Shown here piece by piece: positions 19,732-29,273 of a stretch of 64,000 nt of DNA (within the stretch, counting starts at the first letter, position 1; each line of letters opens with the position of its first letter). Below the pieces are notes generated by a model. It worked only from the letters and a program-made list of their open reading frames with translations, did not search any database and was not told where the DNA came from. Where the stretch lies: assembly GCA_017449285.1 (NCBI GenBank), contig JAFSJX010000105.1, positions 48,687 through 112,686 on the forward strand. Reading direction: 5' to 3'. The position numbers and the translations under genes were made by a program. The stretch comes from Treponema sp. GTDB lineage: Bacteria; Spirochaetota; Spirochaetia; Treponematales; Treponemataceae.

Positions 19732-20916
19732 TTACTTCAAAAGTGTCAAAGGGTCTACTAATTTTCCATTCTTATAGACCGTAAAATGCAAATGCGGTCC
19801 TGTTGAATAGCCTGTTGAGCCGACCAAACCGATTCTTGTTCCCTGACTAACGCTCTGTCCTTTGCGGGCAAGTGTTTTTGACATGTGACCGTACAGCGTC
19901 TGGTAGCCGTTTCCGTGATTGATGATGACGTAGTTTCCGAAAATGTTTGACCAGCCCGCGTACACAACTTTTCCGCTCATCGACGCATAAATCGGTGTTC
20001 CAGTGGGGCAAGCCATATCGACACCAGTGTGCGAGGATTTTACGCCGGTAAACGGGTCGTTGCGGATTCCGAAGCGCGAAGTGAGCCGCCATGCAGCCTT
20101 AATCGGATAGGTGAACAGTTCGCCCATTGCCTTACGAAGCGCATTGGCATCCATTTTTGCGCCGGGAACAAAGATTTCCTGTCCTACCGAAAGAATGTAT
20201 GAAGACAAATCGTTGGTGTCAGCAAGTTCCTCTACGCTCACATGATATTTTACGGAGATAGAATTGAGAGACTCTCCTTTTTCCACCCGATGAATCAGTC
20301 CATCCATTGAAGGAACGCGCAATTTTTGTCCCGCACGAAGCGTCCGCACATTGTCGATGTCATTTATCGCAATCAGCGTGGAAATATTTCCCAGCCCAAA
20401 TTTGCGCGCTATCGTACTAATCGCATCCCCGGACTTTACGGTATAGACTGAATAAGAAACAGACTGCCCCACTCCCACGCTTGCAGGAGTCAGAATCGTT
20501 CCGTCATCAGCAAGCACATTGCCATTCTCATCAAACGAATCGTCACCACGCTCAAAGGCAAAATGAGCCATCGCCGCATCCAGCACTTCAAGTTCGGAGG
20601 AATGTTCGGTCTCCAAAAGGACGGGATTTCCGTGGCTCTCAATATATGCGCCAACTCTGAACACAGTAACGGGAATCAGAACGCACATTGCCGCAATCGG
20701 AATAAAGTATTTATAGAAAGAAAACCGCAAAAGCCAGGCAGGATTCAGTGCGCGGGAAATGAGACTTTTTTCTTTTGCAATGGCATCAAAAGTCGCGTGA
20801 GTCCGACGAATCTTAATTCGCTGGGAACGAACTCGACGTATGCTCATTTTTGGCAGGCACAGACTCGTTTTTTCACGACGGACAGTAGCGGCTCCGACAC
20901 AACTGATTATTTCCAT
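19732..20916 (-). CDS. LysM and M23 family metallopeptidase
   Basis: Cell-wall protein of about 394 residues. A basic cytoplasmic tail and one membrane helix (near residue 75) anchor it. Two LysM domains follow (YTVKSGDAISTIARKF and HRVEKGESLNSISVKYHV), then a C-terminal M23 domain. The zinc ligands are visible as HTGVD and HLHF, so it is likely an active peptidoglycan endopeptidase. The start chosen, at 20916, is divergent from lepB with 56 bp between; upstream in-frame starts to 21024 would overlap lepB. The ribosome site is weak. Confidence 0.9.
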   Translation of the reverse strand: MEIISCVGAATVRREKTSLCLPKMSIRRVRSQRIKIRRTHATFDAIAKEKSLISRALNPAWLLRFSFYKYFIPIAAMCVLIPVTVFRVGAYIESHGNPVLLETEHSSELEVLDAAMAHFAFERGDDSFDENGNVLADDGTILTPASVGVGQSVSYSVYTVKSGDAISTIARKFGLGNISTLIAINDIDNVRTLRAGQKLRVPSMDGLIHRVEKGESLNSISVKYHVSVEELADTNDLSSYILSVGQEIFVPGAKMDANALRKAMGELFTYPIKAAWRLTSRFGIRNDPFTGVKSSHTGVDMACPTGTPIYASMSGKVVYAGWSNIFGNYVIINHGNGYQTLYGHMSKTLARKGQSVSQGTRIGLVGSTGYSTGPHLHFTVYKNGKLVDPLTLLK

Positions 20917-20972
20917 ATATCTTTTATCGTCAGAAAAAATAGTGTATATTAGAATTATCTGTGGATATATAT

Positions 20973-21476
20973 ATGACTGAAGACAAAAAGAATCTGATAT
21001 TCGTTGTGTGCGTTGGGTTGGCAATCGGGCTGGTGCTAAGGTTATTCGTGGTAGATGTACTGCACGTTTCCGGAAAATCTATGCACCCTGCAATTAAAGA
21101 CGGAGATACGTTGATTGTAAATAAACTGGCATACGGAATTGTGATTCCATACGGAGAAAAACTGCTGGTCCAGTGGAAAGAACCGAAAGCGGGAGATATT
21201 GTTATTTACTTGTACAACAATAAGATAGTCGTAAAAAGATGTGTGGCAATCGGGGGAGAAAGTCTAGCATATTCGGACGATACCGTGTATACTGTGAGTG
21301 TGGGGGATACAAAAATTCCGCTGACCGAAAGCCAGTGGCGCAATTTACGGGGCATTGATTCCGTTCCCAAGGGCTACATTTTTGCCGTGGGGGATAATTA
21401 TGAGGAATCAATTGACTCACGGGAATACGGATTTGTTTCGGTGCGGAACATTTTGGGAAAAGTGATATGCAGATGA
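20973..21476 (+). CDS. lepB: Signal peptidase I
   Basis: Membrane serine/lysine protease of about 167 residues that cleaves Sec signal peptides. It has an N-terminal membrane helix, box B with the catalytic Ser (SGKSMHPAI), box D with the catalytic Lys (VVKRCVAIGG) and box E (GDNYEESIDSREYG). An in-frame GTG at 20961 is an alternative start; neither start has a strong ribosome site. It overlaps the PBP gene downstream, so the two form an operon with the DUF115 gene. Confidence 0.92.
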   Translation: MTEDKKNLIFVVCVGLAIGLVLRLFVVDVLHVSGKSMHPAIKDGDTLIVNKLAYGIVIPYGEKLLVQWKEPKAGDIVIYLYNNKIVVKRCVAIGGESLAYSDDTVYTVSVGDTKIPLTESQWRNLRGIDSVPKGYIFAVGDNYEESIDSREYGFVSVRNILGKVICR

Positions 21477-23347
21477 ATTCATATCTCAAAAAATGGCGGG
21501 TGATTTTTCTTGGCATCTGCATGATGATTTTTGCGGGAATCATCGTTTTTAAATATGCAAAACTTGCCTTTATAAAAGAAGCGCAAAAACTTCCCGCCCC
21601 GCCTGTCGTTGAGAGAGGTTCAATCGTAGACCGAAACGGAAAGGCACTTGCCGTCTCCACTAATTTCTATCACTTTGGCGTAACGCCCTCCGCCATTAAG
21701 AATACGGCAGAATTCATCTCGCTTGTCGCGCCAATTCTGCATGAGGACGAAAAAAATGTCGCGCAGATTCTTACCAATGCGGCAGATTCACGGTTTGTCT
21801 ACATCAAGAAAAAAATTGACCAGAACACATACGAGGAAGTCTACAAGGTCTGCGCTGAAAACGGATTTGTTGCCGCAGTACGCTTTGACCGCATTCCTGG
21901 CCGCGTCTATCCCGAAAATACGCTCGCCTCGCAGTTAATCGGCTACATGGGAAACGACGGCAACGGTCTTTCGGGCATCGAATATTCTATGCAGGACACG
22001 CTCTCGCCAGTCATCACACCAGACGCGCCGATGCAACTCAAAGGCAAAAACATTTATCTGACGATAGACGCGAATTTGCAGTTCAAGTTGGAAAAAATTG
22101 CCCGCGATGCCATTGAACGGACTCAGGCAGAATCGCTCATGCTAATTGCGGCAGAGGCAAAAACGGGCGAAATTCTTTCCTACATCAGTCTGCCCGAGGC
22201 AAATCTGAACGATTATTCCCATGCGTCACAGATGGAACTGGTTGACCGTCCCGCCACCCAAAGTTATGAGCCTGGCTCGGTGTTCAAAGTTTTTTCCGTG
22301 GCGAGTTTTTTGGATGCGGGCGTTATCAGCGAAAATGATATTTTCAACTGCGACGGCATTTATGAGCGAAGGACGAATTCAGGGGAACGAATCGTCATCA
22401 CCTGTCTGGAACACCACGGATGGCTTTCTGCCCGTGACGCGCTCAAATTTTCCTGCAACGATGCGCTTGCTCAAATGAGCGAAAAAATTGAATCCGAGCC
22501 GTTCCTTGCAAAAATCAGAAGCCTTGGATTTGGCTCGCGTACGGGGGTTGAACTTCCCGGAGAGACAACGGGTTCGGTGCGAAAGACAAGCGATCGTCTG
22601 TGGTCAGCGCGCTCCAAACCCACCATCGCAATCGGACAGGAAATCAGTGTAAGCGCGCTGCAAATGGTTCAGGCTGCAACGGCTTTGGCAAACGATGGTG
22701 TTCCCGTGCAACTTACGTTCATCTCAAAAATCACGAATCACGATGGCAGCGAAGTATACCGTCATTCACCAGAACTGAAAGACCCTGTATTCAAAAAGCA
22801 CACCGCAAACTATCTGCTCAGCTGCATGGAGACCGTTGCCCGAAGCGGAACAGGAACGCGCGCAAATCTTGGTGACGTTTCCATTGGCGTAAAAACAGGA
22901 ACGGCGCAAATGGCAGACCACATAAACGGTGGCTACTCAAAGACAGACTTCCTTTCCAACTGCATCGCCATCTTCCCGATTGAAAAGCCCGAGATTATCC
23001 TCTACATCGTCATTGAAAAAGCGAAGGGAGAAAACTATGCGGGAAGAATCGTTGCGCCAGTCATCGGGGAAGCCGCCTCGGTCATCATTGACCACTTAGG
23101 CATGAGCCGTGGAGGAGCGGCAAGCCTTGCGCACTCAGGATTCGTTTCCATTTCGGGAACAAATCCGCTTATGCTGAGCGACACGATTCCCGATTTTACA
23201 GGCTTGCCCAAACGCGAACTGCTCCCGCTGTTGAACCGAAGCGACATTCAGGTGCGGATTAACGGTGACGGCTGGGTGCAGAGTCAGAATCCGCCAGCAG
23301 GAACGCCCATCACGGAGAACATGGAAATTGAACTCTATCTGGAATAG
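21467..23347 (+). CDS. Class B penicillin-binding protein with PASTA domain (FtsI/PBP2-like)
   Basis: Transpeptidase of 626 residues that cross-links peptidoglycan. There is one membrane helix (about 12-30), a dimerisation domain, and a transpeptidase domain with SVFK (SxxK), SCN (SxN) and KTGT motifs. One PASTA domain (about 565-626: PDFTGLPKRELLPLL) ends the protein. PASTA-bearing class B PBPs are usually of the FtsI/SpoVD type, so septal synthesis is the likely role, but the context lacks other division genes. It overlaps lepB by 10 bp; an ATG at 21473 would give an ATGA overlap instead. Confidence 0.9.
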   Translation: MQMNSYLKKWRVIFLGICMMIFAGIIVFKYAKLAFIKEAQKLPAPPVVERGSIVDRNGKALAVSTNFYHFGVTPSAIKNTAEFISLVAPILHEDEKNVAQILTNAADSRFVYIKKKIDQNTYEEVYKVCAENGFVAAVRFDRIPGRVYPENTLASQLIGYMGNDGNGLSGIEYSMQDTLSPVITPDAPMQLKGKNIYLTIDANLQFKLEKIARDAIERTQAESLMLIAAEAKTGEILSYISLPEANLNDYSHASQMELVDRPATQSYEPGSVFKVFSVASFLDAGVISENDIFNCDGIYERRTNSGERIVITCLEHHGWLSARDALKFSCNDALAQMSEKIESEPFLAKIRSLGFGSRTGVELPGETTGSVRKTSDRLWSARSKPTIAIGQEISVSALQMVQAATALANDGVPVQLTFISKITNHDGSEVYRHSPELKDPVFKKHTANYLLSCMETVARSGTGTRANLGDVSIGVKTGTAQMADHINGGYSKTDFLSNCIAIFPIEKPEIILYIVIEKAKGENYAGRIVAPVIGEAASVIIDHLGMSRGGAASLAHSGFVSISGTNPLMLSDTIPDFTGLPKRELLPLLNRSDIQVRINGDGWVQSQNPPAGTPITENMEIELYLE

Positions 23348-25181
23348 CAACATCACCCTTTTTTGCAGACGTTTTCCCGCGCTGGCAGAAAAATATTCCC
23401 TCACGCCGAAATCCACTGAGATGCCACTTCCCGCAGGATACGAACTGTTTTCCGCAAAAAACGGAAGCCCCGTCGCAAAGGAAAACGGAAAACTATTGCA
23501 CTCTCAGTACAATCCCGAGCGCGAGGCAGCCCAGACCGCAACGGCATCAAAAAAAGACGGCAGGGCAACGTGCGCATTTTTTTCCTGCGGCTTAGGCTAT
23601 GCGCCAGTCTTCTACGCAAAGCAATTTCCCAACGACACGCTGATTGTCATTGAGCCAAACGCAGATTATTTTTTTTCCGCGCTCACCTTGCTCGACTGGT
23701 CGCCTGTTTTTTCGGCAGAGCATTGCATTATCGCCCTTGGCGCATCTCCCGATGAAGTTGCCAGTCTGATTGAGGCAAACGGCGGATTTTCTTCCTGCGC
23801 AATCATCGCAAACAACAATCAGATGGAACATGCCAGAGACTATTTTTCTGCGCTTTCCCATGCGATTGAGCGCGCCAAGCAAAAAGAAAAAATCAACACA
23901 AACACGCAGGAACGCTTTGGAAAACTTTGGGTACGGAATTCCTGTAGGAATCTGCCCTATCTTGGTTCGCTTGCGGGCATTACCCGCTACGAAAATACGT
24001 GTCCTGAAAATCTTTGTGCGGTCATTCTTGCGGCAGGACCTTCGCTGGACGAAATTCTTCCTCATCTTGCAAAAATAAAAAAACGGTCTGTGCTGATTTG
24101 TACCGATACGGCATTGCGCTCATGTCTTCGGGCTGGTGTTGAGCCAGACTTTATCATATTAGTTGACCCGCAATATTATGCCGCTCGCCACATCGCAGGG
24201 CTTTCTTCCCCGTCTTCCGTGCTGATTACCGAATCCGCCGCCTATCCGTCCGTATTCCGCTTTCCGTGCAAGGAAATTGTGCTTTGCTCGTCACTTTTCG
24301 CGCTCGGGAAATATGTTGAGCGGCGGCTGGGAGAAAAAGGTGCGCTGAGTGCCGGAGGGTCTGTTTCCACGACGGCATGGGATTTTGCGCGGCTGATTGG
24401 CGCAAAGAAAATCTATTTTGCAGGTCTTGACTTGGGCTATCCCGATTTGCAGACGCATATCCGTGGCTCGACTGCCGAAGAAAAAATTTGTGCCGTCTGC
24501 GACAGAACCAGACCTACGGAAACATTGGGAATTGCCGCGCTGTTTGGCGCAAATATGACCACCGCAACATCATACGATGGAAACTCGATTCTGACCGATG
24601 ACCGAATGCAACTTTTCGCATGGTGGTTTGAAAACAAGGCAAACGATTTCCCGGGGATAAAAAATTTTTCGTTCTCAAAAAAATCGCTTTTCATTCCGGG
24701 ATTTTCCGTGGCGAGCGTACAGAATTTTTTGCAGGAATCTGAATGTTCCGTTGAGCGAGAGCAATTTTTTTCTGCCGCGCACGAGGAAGCATCATTTGCA
24801 GAAGCGCAATCCGCAAAAATCTCCCCCTCCCCAAAAAATGATTTTTCCGCCGTATACGACACGCTTCTTCAGGAATTTGACGCTCTCTATCAGCACACAA
24901 AAAAAGGCATATCACTTTGCGAGCAGGCAATCGCCGACAGAAAAAACAGAGCCACATATTTTCGTTCTGAACTAGAAAAAATTGATTCCGCTATCCGCGC
25001 ATCTGAATGTAAGCCTATGCTCGACCTGATTTTTCCCCTTTCCCATCGCCTGAACGAAATTATTGCCGCCTCAGCGATTTCTTCCGATTCCGTCCGCGCC
25101 GATTTTGAACGCTCAAAACTCATCTACCGCGAACTGCAAAAAGCCGTCAACATCTACCGTAATTCTTTTATTTTTTCCTAA
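23328..25181 (+). CDS. DUF115/MptE-like motility accessory-type protein
   Basis: Protein of about 617 residues. The centre (about 220-400) matches the MptE-like DUF115 fold: VILAAGPSLDEILPHL, LICTDTALRSCLRAGVEPDF, and FAGLDLGYPDLQTH. Related proteins in flagellated bacteria (Maf, FlmD-type context) transfer nonulosonic sugars to flagellin; in archaea the fold makes a pterin precursor. Glycosylation of flagellar or surface proteins is the most likely role in a spirochaete. The TTG at 23328 is chosen because GGAG lies about 10 nt upstream; it overlaps the PBP gene by 20 bp. The reading frame also stays open upstream to 23265. Confidence 0.8.
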   Translation: MNSIWNSNITLFCRRFPALAEKYSLTPKSTEMPLPAGYELFSAKNGSPVAKENGKLLHSQYNPEREAAQTATASKKDGRATCAFFSCGLGYAPVFYAKQFPNDTLIVIEPNADYFFSALTLLDWSPVFSAEHCIIALGASPDEVASLIEANGGFSSCAIIANNNQMEHARDYFSALSHAIERAKQKEKINTNTQERFGKLWVRNSCRNLPYLGSLAGITRYENTCPENLCAVILAAGPSLDEILPHLAKIKKRSVLICTDTALRSCLRAGVEPDFIILVDPQYYAARHIAGLSSPSSVLITESAAYPSVFRFPCKEIVLCSSLFALGKYVERRLGEKGALSAGGSVSTTAWDFARLIGAKKIYFAGLDLGYPDLQTHIRGSTAEEKICAVCDRTRPTETLGIAALFGANMTTATSYDGNSILTDDRMQLFAWWFENKANDFPGIKNFSFSKKSLFIPGFSVASVQNFLQESECSVEREQFFSAAHEEASFAEAQSAKISPSPKNDFSAVYDTLLQEFDALYQHTKKGISLCEQAIADRKNRATYFRSELEKIDSAIRASECKPMLDLIFPLSHRLNEIIAASAISSDSVRADFERSKLIYRELQKAVNIYRNSFIFS

Positions 25182-25310
25182 AGTATTTTTTCCTGCCACC
25201 GATAATAAATATGTACACCGGATAACAGATTAGTGTGATATGACATCCAGACACACTGAACTGCTACATTGTGCCCAACTTTGTAATAACCGGTTCTCCA
25301 TGAATTAAAA

Positions 25311-25346
25311 AGCTGAAAGTCGTGTAAGGGCTTTCGGCTTTTTTTT
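25311..25346 (+). terminator. Rho-independent terminator
   Basis: The stem AGCTGAAAG/CTTTCGGCT (one G-U pair) is followed by eight T residues. It ends the lepB-PBP-DUF115 operon, or a short transcript from the 130-bp non-coding stretch after 25181, in which I see no gene. Confidence 0.85.
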
Positions 25347-25421
25347 CATCTGTTTTCTGTTTTTTTCTGCTATACAAAATCTACAATCTTGCCGATAATA
25401 TATAAGGAGTAGTTTCAAAAA

Positions 25422-26864
25422 ATGAATTCGTACCCTGTCGCCGCTATACAAAGTGGAGCAAAATTTACAGATAAAGTTTTTCTCGACACTTCTTTTCTTT
25501 TGCTGGACTCGGAAATTCCGTTCACAGGGGAACTGAAAAAGAGACTGGGAGAATGGAATTTTACCGTCGTATATTCAGATGGTGTTCCAAGGAATCCCGG
25601 TGTTTCTCAGCCAAGTCACAGCCCCGCGCCAGCAGAAAGTTCATTTGAAAAGCCAAAAGAACCTGCCGTTTCAGAGCCTAAAAAAGAAATCCCCAAAGCA
25701 GAGACTGCAAAGAAAAATGCGCCAAAAAATGTGGAATACGAATCCATCGACATAAATGATTTGTTGGGGCTTCCCTCACAAGTCGTTGCTCCCCCGCCGC
25801 CTGTTCCCGATGTGCCAATCATTGATGATGAGACGGAATCACAGAAAAAAACAGAAGCCCCTGCAACTTCGGGAGAAACAGATGAATCTTCTCATTTTGA
25901 TGACGAAGCGAAAAAAATAGAGCAACTGAAAAAGAATAGCGAAACCACCCGCATGAACCATGTGAAGGCCACCTATGATGAATACATGGAATATGTCAAC
26001 ACGGTGTACACCCGCTACGCTACGCACAAAAAACTTGAGCAAAATGAACTTACTGAGACCGTCAAATCCATGTGCGTATTCATAAAAGATAACAAACGGT
26101 ATGTGCTTCGGGTTATGCCTTACCCCGAAAACGTGAGCAAAAATTTTTTGGTCAGCCACAGCCTTCGTTCCACAATTATCTCAATCACCATCGGACTGAC
26201 CTTGCATCTGCCGCTCACCAAACTGGTCGAACTGGGAGTCGCCTGCCTTGTCCATGAAATCGGACAAATTCGACTGCCACCGCAACTGTACATTACGGAC
26301 AGGCTGTTGACCAGCGCACAAAAACAGCAGCTCTCAACGCACCCGATTATCGGTTACAATATTCTAAAGGAACATAATTTCCCGCTGACAATCCAACTTG
26401 GTGTGCTGGAGCATCATGAGCGGGAAAACGGCACGGGATATCCGCGTCATCTGACCGGGGATAAAATTTCTTCGTATGCAAAGATTATTTCCGTCGCCTG
26501 TTCATTTGAAGCGATAACCGCACCCCGCCACTTCAGGGAGGCTCGTTCCTCGTACGAAGCCATGCTGGAAATGCTGCAGAACCACGACCATGCCTATGAT
26601 GAAACGGTCATAAAGGCTCTGCTGTTCAGTTTCTCCCTGTTCCCGATTGGCGCATACGTTGCCCTTTCAAACGGAAGAATTGCACAGGTGACTGACGTAA
26701 ATCCCAAAGATCCACGTAATCCCATCGTACAATGTATAAATGAAATCACTGGGAACCTTGAGCCACAATCAGTGACGACGGATAATAATGAGATGAAAGT
26801 TATCCGCGTGCTGAACAAACAGGAAGTTGACGTTATCAAACAGCAGCAGGAATCCTCTAATTAA
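25422..26864 (+). CDS. HD-GYP-like phosphohydrolase domain protein, degenerate
   Basis: Protein of 480 residues. An N-terminal DUF3391-like segment (about 10-55) is followed by a Pro/Glu/Lys-rich low-complexity linker (about 60-170) and an HD-GYP-type helical domain (about 235-420). The motif HHEREN-GTGYP is kept, but the metal-binding HD is HE (VHEIGQ instead of HDIGK). Canonical HD-GYP proteins hydrolyse cyclic di-GMP; with the Asp lost, this one may be a binding protein or have altered metal use. AAGGAG precedes the ATG. Its end overlaps the convergent aldo/keto reductase-like gene by 8 bp. Confidence 0.82.
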   Translation: MNSYPVAAIQSGAKFTDKVFLDTSFLLLDSEIPFTGELKKRLGEWNFTVVYSDGVPRNPGVSQPSHSPAPAESSFEKPKEPAVSEPKKEIPKAETAKKNAPKNVEYESIDINDLLGLPSQVVAPPPPVPDVPIIDDETESQKKTEAPATSGETDESSHFDDEAKKIEQLKKNSETTRMNHVKATYDEYMEYVNTVYTRYATHKKLEQNELTETVKSMCVFIKDNKRYVLRVMPYPENVSKNFLVSHSLRSTIISITIGLTLHLPLTKLVELGVACLVHEIGQIRLPPQLYITDRLLTSAQKQQLSTHPIIGYNILKEHNFPLTIQLGVLEHHERENGTGYPRHLTGDKISSYAKIISVACSFEAITAPRHFREARSSYEAMLEMLQNHDHAYDETVIKALLFSFSLFPIGAYVALSNGRIAQVTDVNPKDPRNPIVQCINEITGNLEPQSVTTDNNEMKVIRVLNKQEVDVIKQQQESSN

Positions 26865-27621
26865 AGAAAGCGCGGACTTTTTCTGCCTCTTCCTTAAACT
26901 GTTCGTCAATAATCGGCGGATTTGCCGTAAAATACAAGATTTGCTGCATCTCCTCGCTATTGCGGACTCCCCACGCAGGAACGACATTCTCAAACTGATG
27001 CAGATAGCCCAGCGCAAGCGGAATATTGGTCAGAAGACCGCCGCACAAGGGACGCATAGCAATAAAACCAATTTCATTTTTTGCGCACTGAACTGACAAC
27101 TGCTCCACGGTCTCATCGCACAACATATTGAACGGAAATTGCAAGGTTTCCCAGCCAGACTGCGAGCGCACAACCCGTTGCGCGATTTCGGCGGATTCGG
27201 TAACGATGCCAAAATGATTGATAAGCCCTTCCCTGCGTAAATCAATCAACTCGTCAACCAAGCCGTCCTCGCCGCCTTTTTCGGGAAGCATATCCTCGCG
27301 CTCCACCTGAAACAAATCAATGTAATCAAGGTCAAGGGCGGCAAGACTTTCGTATAAGTCGGCTTTAAGTCCAGGAATCGTGCGCGCGGTCGTCTTTGTA
27401 GCGACAAAAATATCCTTGCGGTACGGCTTGATTGCCCTTCCTAGCCGACGCTCGCTTTCTGGAGACGACCGAGCGGTGTCGTAAAAATTTACGCCGCCCT
27501 CATACGCCAGAGAAATCAATCTGTCTGATTCAGCAGCATCAGGAATCTTATCCAATGTCATCGCACCGAACGCCGTGCGGCTGACGAGAAGATTTGATTT
27601 TCCCAGCGCGATATATTCCAT
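26857..27621 (-). CDS. Aldo/keto reductase family protein with altered catalytic residues
   Basis: Protein of 254 residues with the TIM-barrel AKR pattern (FGAMTLD, VNFYDTARS, IFVATKT, LDYIDLFQ, FGIVTES). The Asp and Lys of the catalytic tetrad are present. The Tyr normally found after DTA is missing (DTARSSPESE), and the His position reads VERED. It is also shorter than the usual 300 or more residues because the C-terminal cofactor-clamping part is reduced. Reductase activity is therefore doubtful. It lies alone between glyS and the HD-GYP gene. Confidence 0.8.
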   Translation of the reverse strand: MEYIALGKSNLLVSRTAFGAMTLDKIPDAAESDRLISLAYEGGVNFYDTARSSPESERRLGRAIKPYRKDIFVATKTTARTIPGLKADLYESLAALDLDYIDLFQVEREDMLPEKGGEDGLVDELIDLRREGLINHFGIVTESAEIAQRVVRSQSGWETLQFPFNMLCDETVEQLSVQCAKNEIGFIAMRPLCGGLLTNIPLALGYLHQFENVVPAWGVRNSEEMQQILYFTANPPIIDEQFKEEAEKVRAFFN

Positions 27622-27634
27622 ACGTTTCTATTTT

Positions 27635-27700
27635 CTCACAGAGAACACAGGGAGCGTTCAGTTATAAGAAGAATCTCTGTGTTCTTTGTGAGTTTTTTTT
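27635..27700 (+). repeat. 16-bp inverted repeat with T-run
   Basis: Arms 27635-27650 and 27677-27692 (CTCACAGAGAACACAG type) pair with a single wobble around a 26-nt loop, followed by eight Ts on the + strand. It looks like a terminator, but no + strand gene precedes it. It lies between glyS and the start of the reductase-like gene, so it may be a dispersed repeat element. Confidence 0.65.
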
Positions 27701-29174
27701 ATCCCCGCACCACCGGCTTGTAATTGCGGATGGCGTTCTGGATGAAGGCGACCAAATTATCCAATTTGACGCGCTCCTGTTCCATGCTGTCGCGGTAGCG
27801 GACGGTAACGGTGTTGAAGTTGGGGTTTGCGCTTCCGTCCTCTGCCTTTTCGGTAATCGTATCGTAATCAACCGTTACGCAGAAAGGAGTACCAACTTCG
27901 TCCTGACGGCGGTAGCGTTTGCCAACTGTGCCGCTCTGGTCGTAGTCGGTGACGAATTCTTCTTTGAGCGTGTGCTGGATTTCCTTCGCCTTTTCTGCAA
28001 GTCCATCTTTTTTCATCAGCGGCAAAACGGCAACGGTAATCGGAGCAAGGCGTGGGTGCAAATGAAGAACAGTTCGGTAGTCGTCCTTGCCGTCTTTTCC
28101 CACGTTCTCCTCTTCATACGCCTCACACAAGAATGCAAGGAAGTTGCGGTTCAATCCCGCTGATGTTTCGATGACGTAGGGCGTGTAGGTTTTGTTGCCA
28201 TCGTCCTGATCGATGTAGTTCATATCCTTTCCGCTCACCTTGGTATGCTGAGATAAGTCAAAGTCAGTACGGTTGTGGATGCCCTCAATCTCCTCAAAGC
28301 CAATCGGGAAATTGTACTGAATGTCGTATGCGTCCTTCGCGTAATGCGCCAGTTTGTCATGATGATGCCATGCAAGGTTCTTTTCTGCAATGCCGTATTT
28401 CAGGTAGAAATTCCAGCGGTACTTGCGCCAATCGGCAAAAATGTCGTCATCCGTGCCGGGCTTGCAGAAATATTCCATCTCCATCTGCTCGAATTCACAA
28501 GTGCGGAAAATGAAGTTCTTGAAGATAATTTCGTTGCGGAATGACTTGCCCACCTGAGCAACGCCAAACGGCAGTTTCATTCTGTTTGACTGCACGATGT
28601 TCTTAAAGTCGGTAAAAATACCCTGACAGGTTTCCGGGCGCAGATAAATCAAGTGACTTTCGTCCGCAATCGGTCCCTGATAGGTCTTGAACATCAGGTT
28701 GAATTCGCGCACCGCCGTATATTTGCGTTCCTTTGAGCCGCAGGTAGGACAATTGATATTTGCGTCGATAAAAGCTTTCATCTCTTCATGCGTCATCGTA
28801 TCGACCGGCTTTCCAGGGTTCTTGTCCGGGTGAGAGGCAACGAAATCCTCAATCAACTGGTCTGCGCGGAAACGTGCCTTACACTCGGTGCAGTCAATCA
28901 TTGGGTCAGAAAAGTGCGCTACATGCCCTGATGCTTCCCATGTCTTGTGATGCTGGAAAATCGCGCTGTCAAGTCCAACCACATCATCGCGCAACTGGGT
29001 CATATAATGCCACCATTCGTTCTGGATATTGCGTTTAAAGTCTACGCCCAAAGGACCGTAATCCCATGCGCCCGCTTGTCCTCCGTAAATCTCGCTCGCC
29101 TGATACACAAAACCACGCCGCTTGCACAGGCTGATGATTTTGTCCAACGTACATTTGTGTTCGTCGTTTGCCAT
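27699..29174 (-). CDS. glyS: Glycine--tRNA ligase, alpha2 (class II) type
   Basis: Enzyme of 491 residues that charges tRNA-Gly. The N-terminal block RRGFVYQASEIYGGQAGAWD, the motif 2 region (FRNEIIFKNFIFRTCEFEQM) and a C-terminal anticodon-binding domain (LAPITVAVLPL) identify the dimeric alpha2 form rather than the bacterial alpha2beta2 form. CxxC pairs around CTECKAR and CPTC suggest a zinc site in the insert. AAGGAG precedes the ATG. Confidence 0.96.
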   Translation of the reverse strand: MANDEHKCTLDKIISLCKRRGFVYQASEIYGGQAGAWDYGPLGVDFKRNIQNEWWHYMTQLRDDVVGLDSAIFQHHKTWEASGHVAHFSDPMIDCTECKARFRADQLIEDFVASHPDKNPGKPVDTMTHEEMKAFIDANINCPTCGSKERKYTAVREFNLMFKTYQGPIADESHLIYLRPETCQGIFTDFKNIVQSNRMKLPFGVAQVGKSFRNEIIFKNFIFRTCEFEQMEMEYFCKPGTDDDIFADWRKYRWNFYLKYGIAEKNLAWHHHDKLAHYAKDAYDIQYNFPIGFEEIEGIHNRTDFDLSQHTKVSGKDMNYIDQDDGNKTYTPYVIETSAGLNRNFLAFLCEAYEEENVGKDGKDDYRTVLHLHPRLAPITVAVLPLMKKDGLAEKAKEIQHTLKEEFVTDYDQSGTVGKRYRRQDEVGTPFCVTVDYDTITEKAEDGSANPNFNTVTVRYRDSMEQERVKLDNLVAFIQNAIRNYKPVVRG

Positions 29175-29273
29175 TTTGCTAATGCTCCTTTTCCCCTGCC
29201 GGATTGCAGGGGGATATTTTGAATAGTGTAGCAGAAATAAGGGGCTTTGAACAGAGAGCGACCAACGAAAATC

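Noticed and set aside
23265..23330. Earlier start of the DUF115 gene at 23265
   Set aside because: The added residues are the out-of-frame reading of the PBP PASTA domain; the TTG at 23328 with GGAG upstream fits better.
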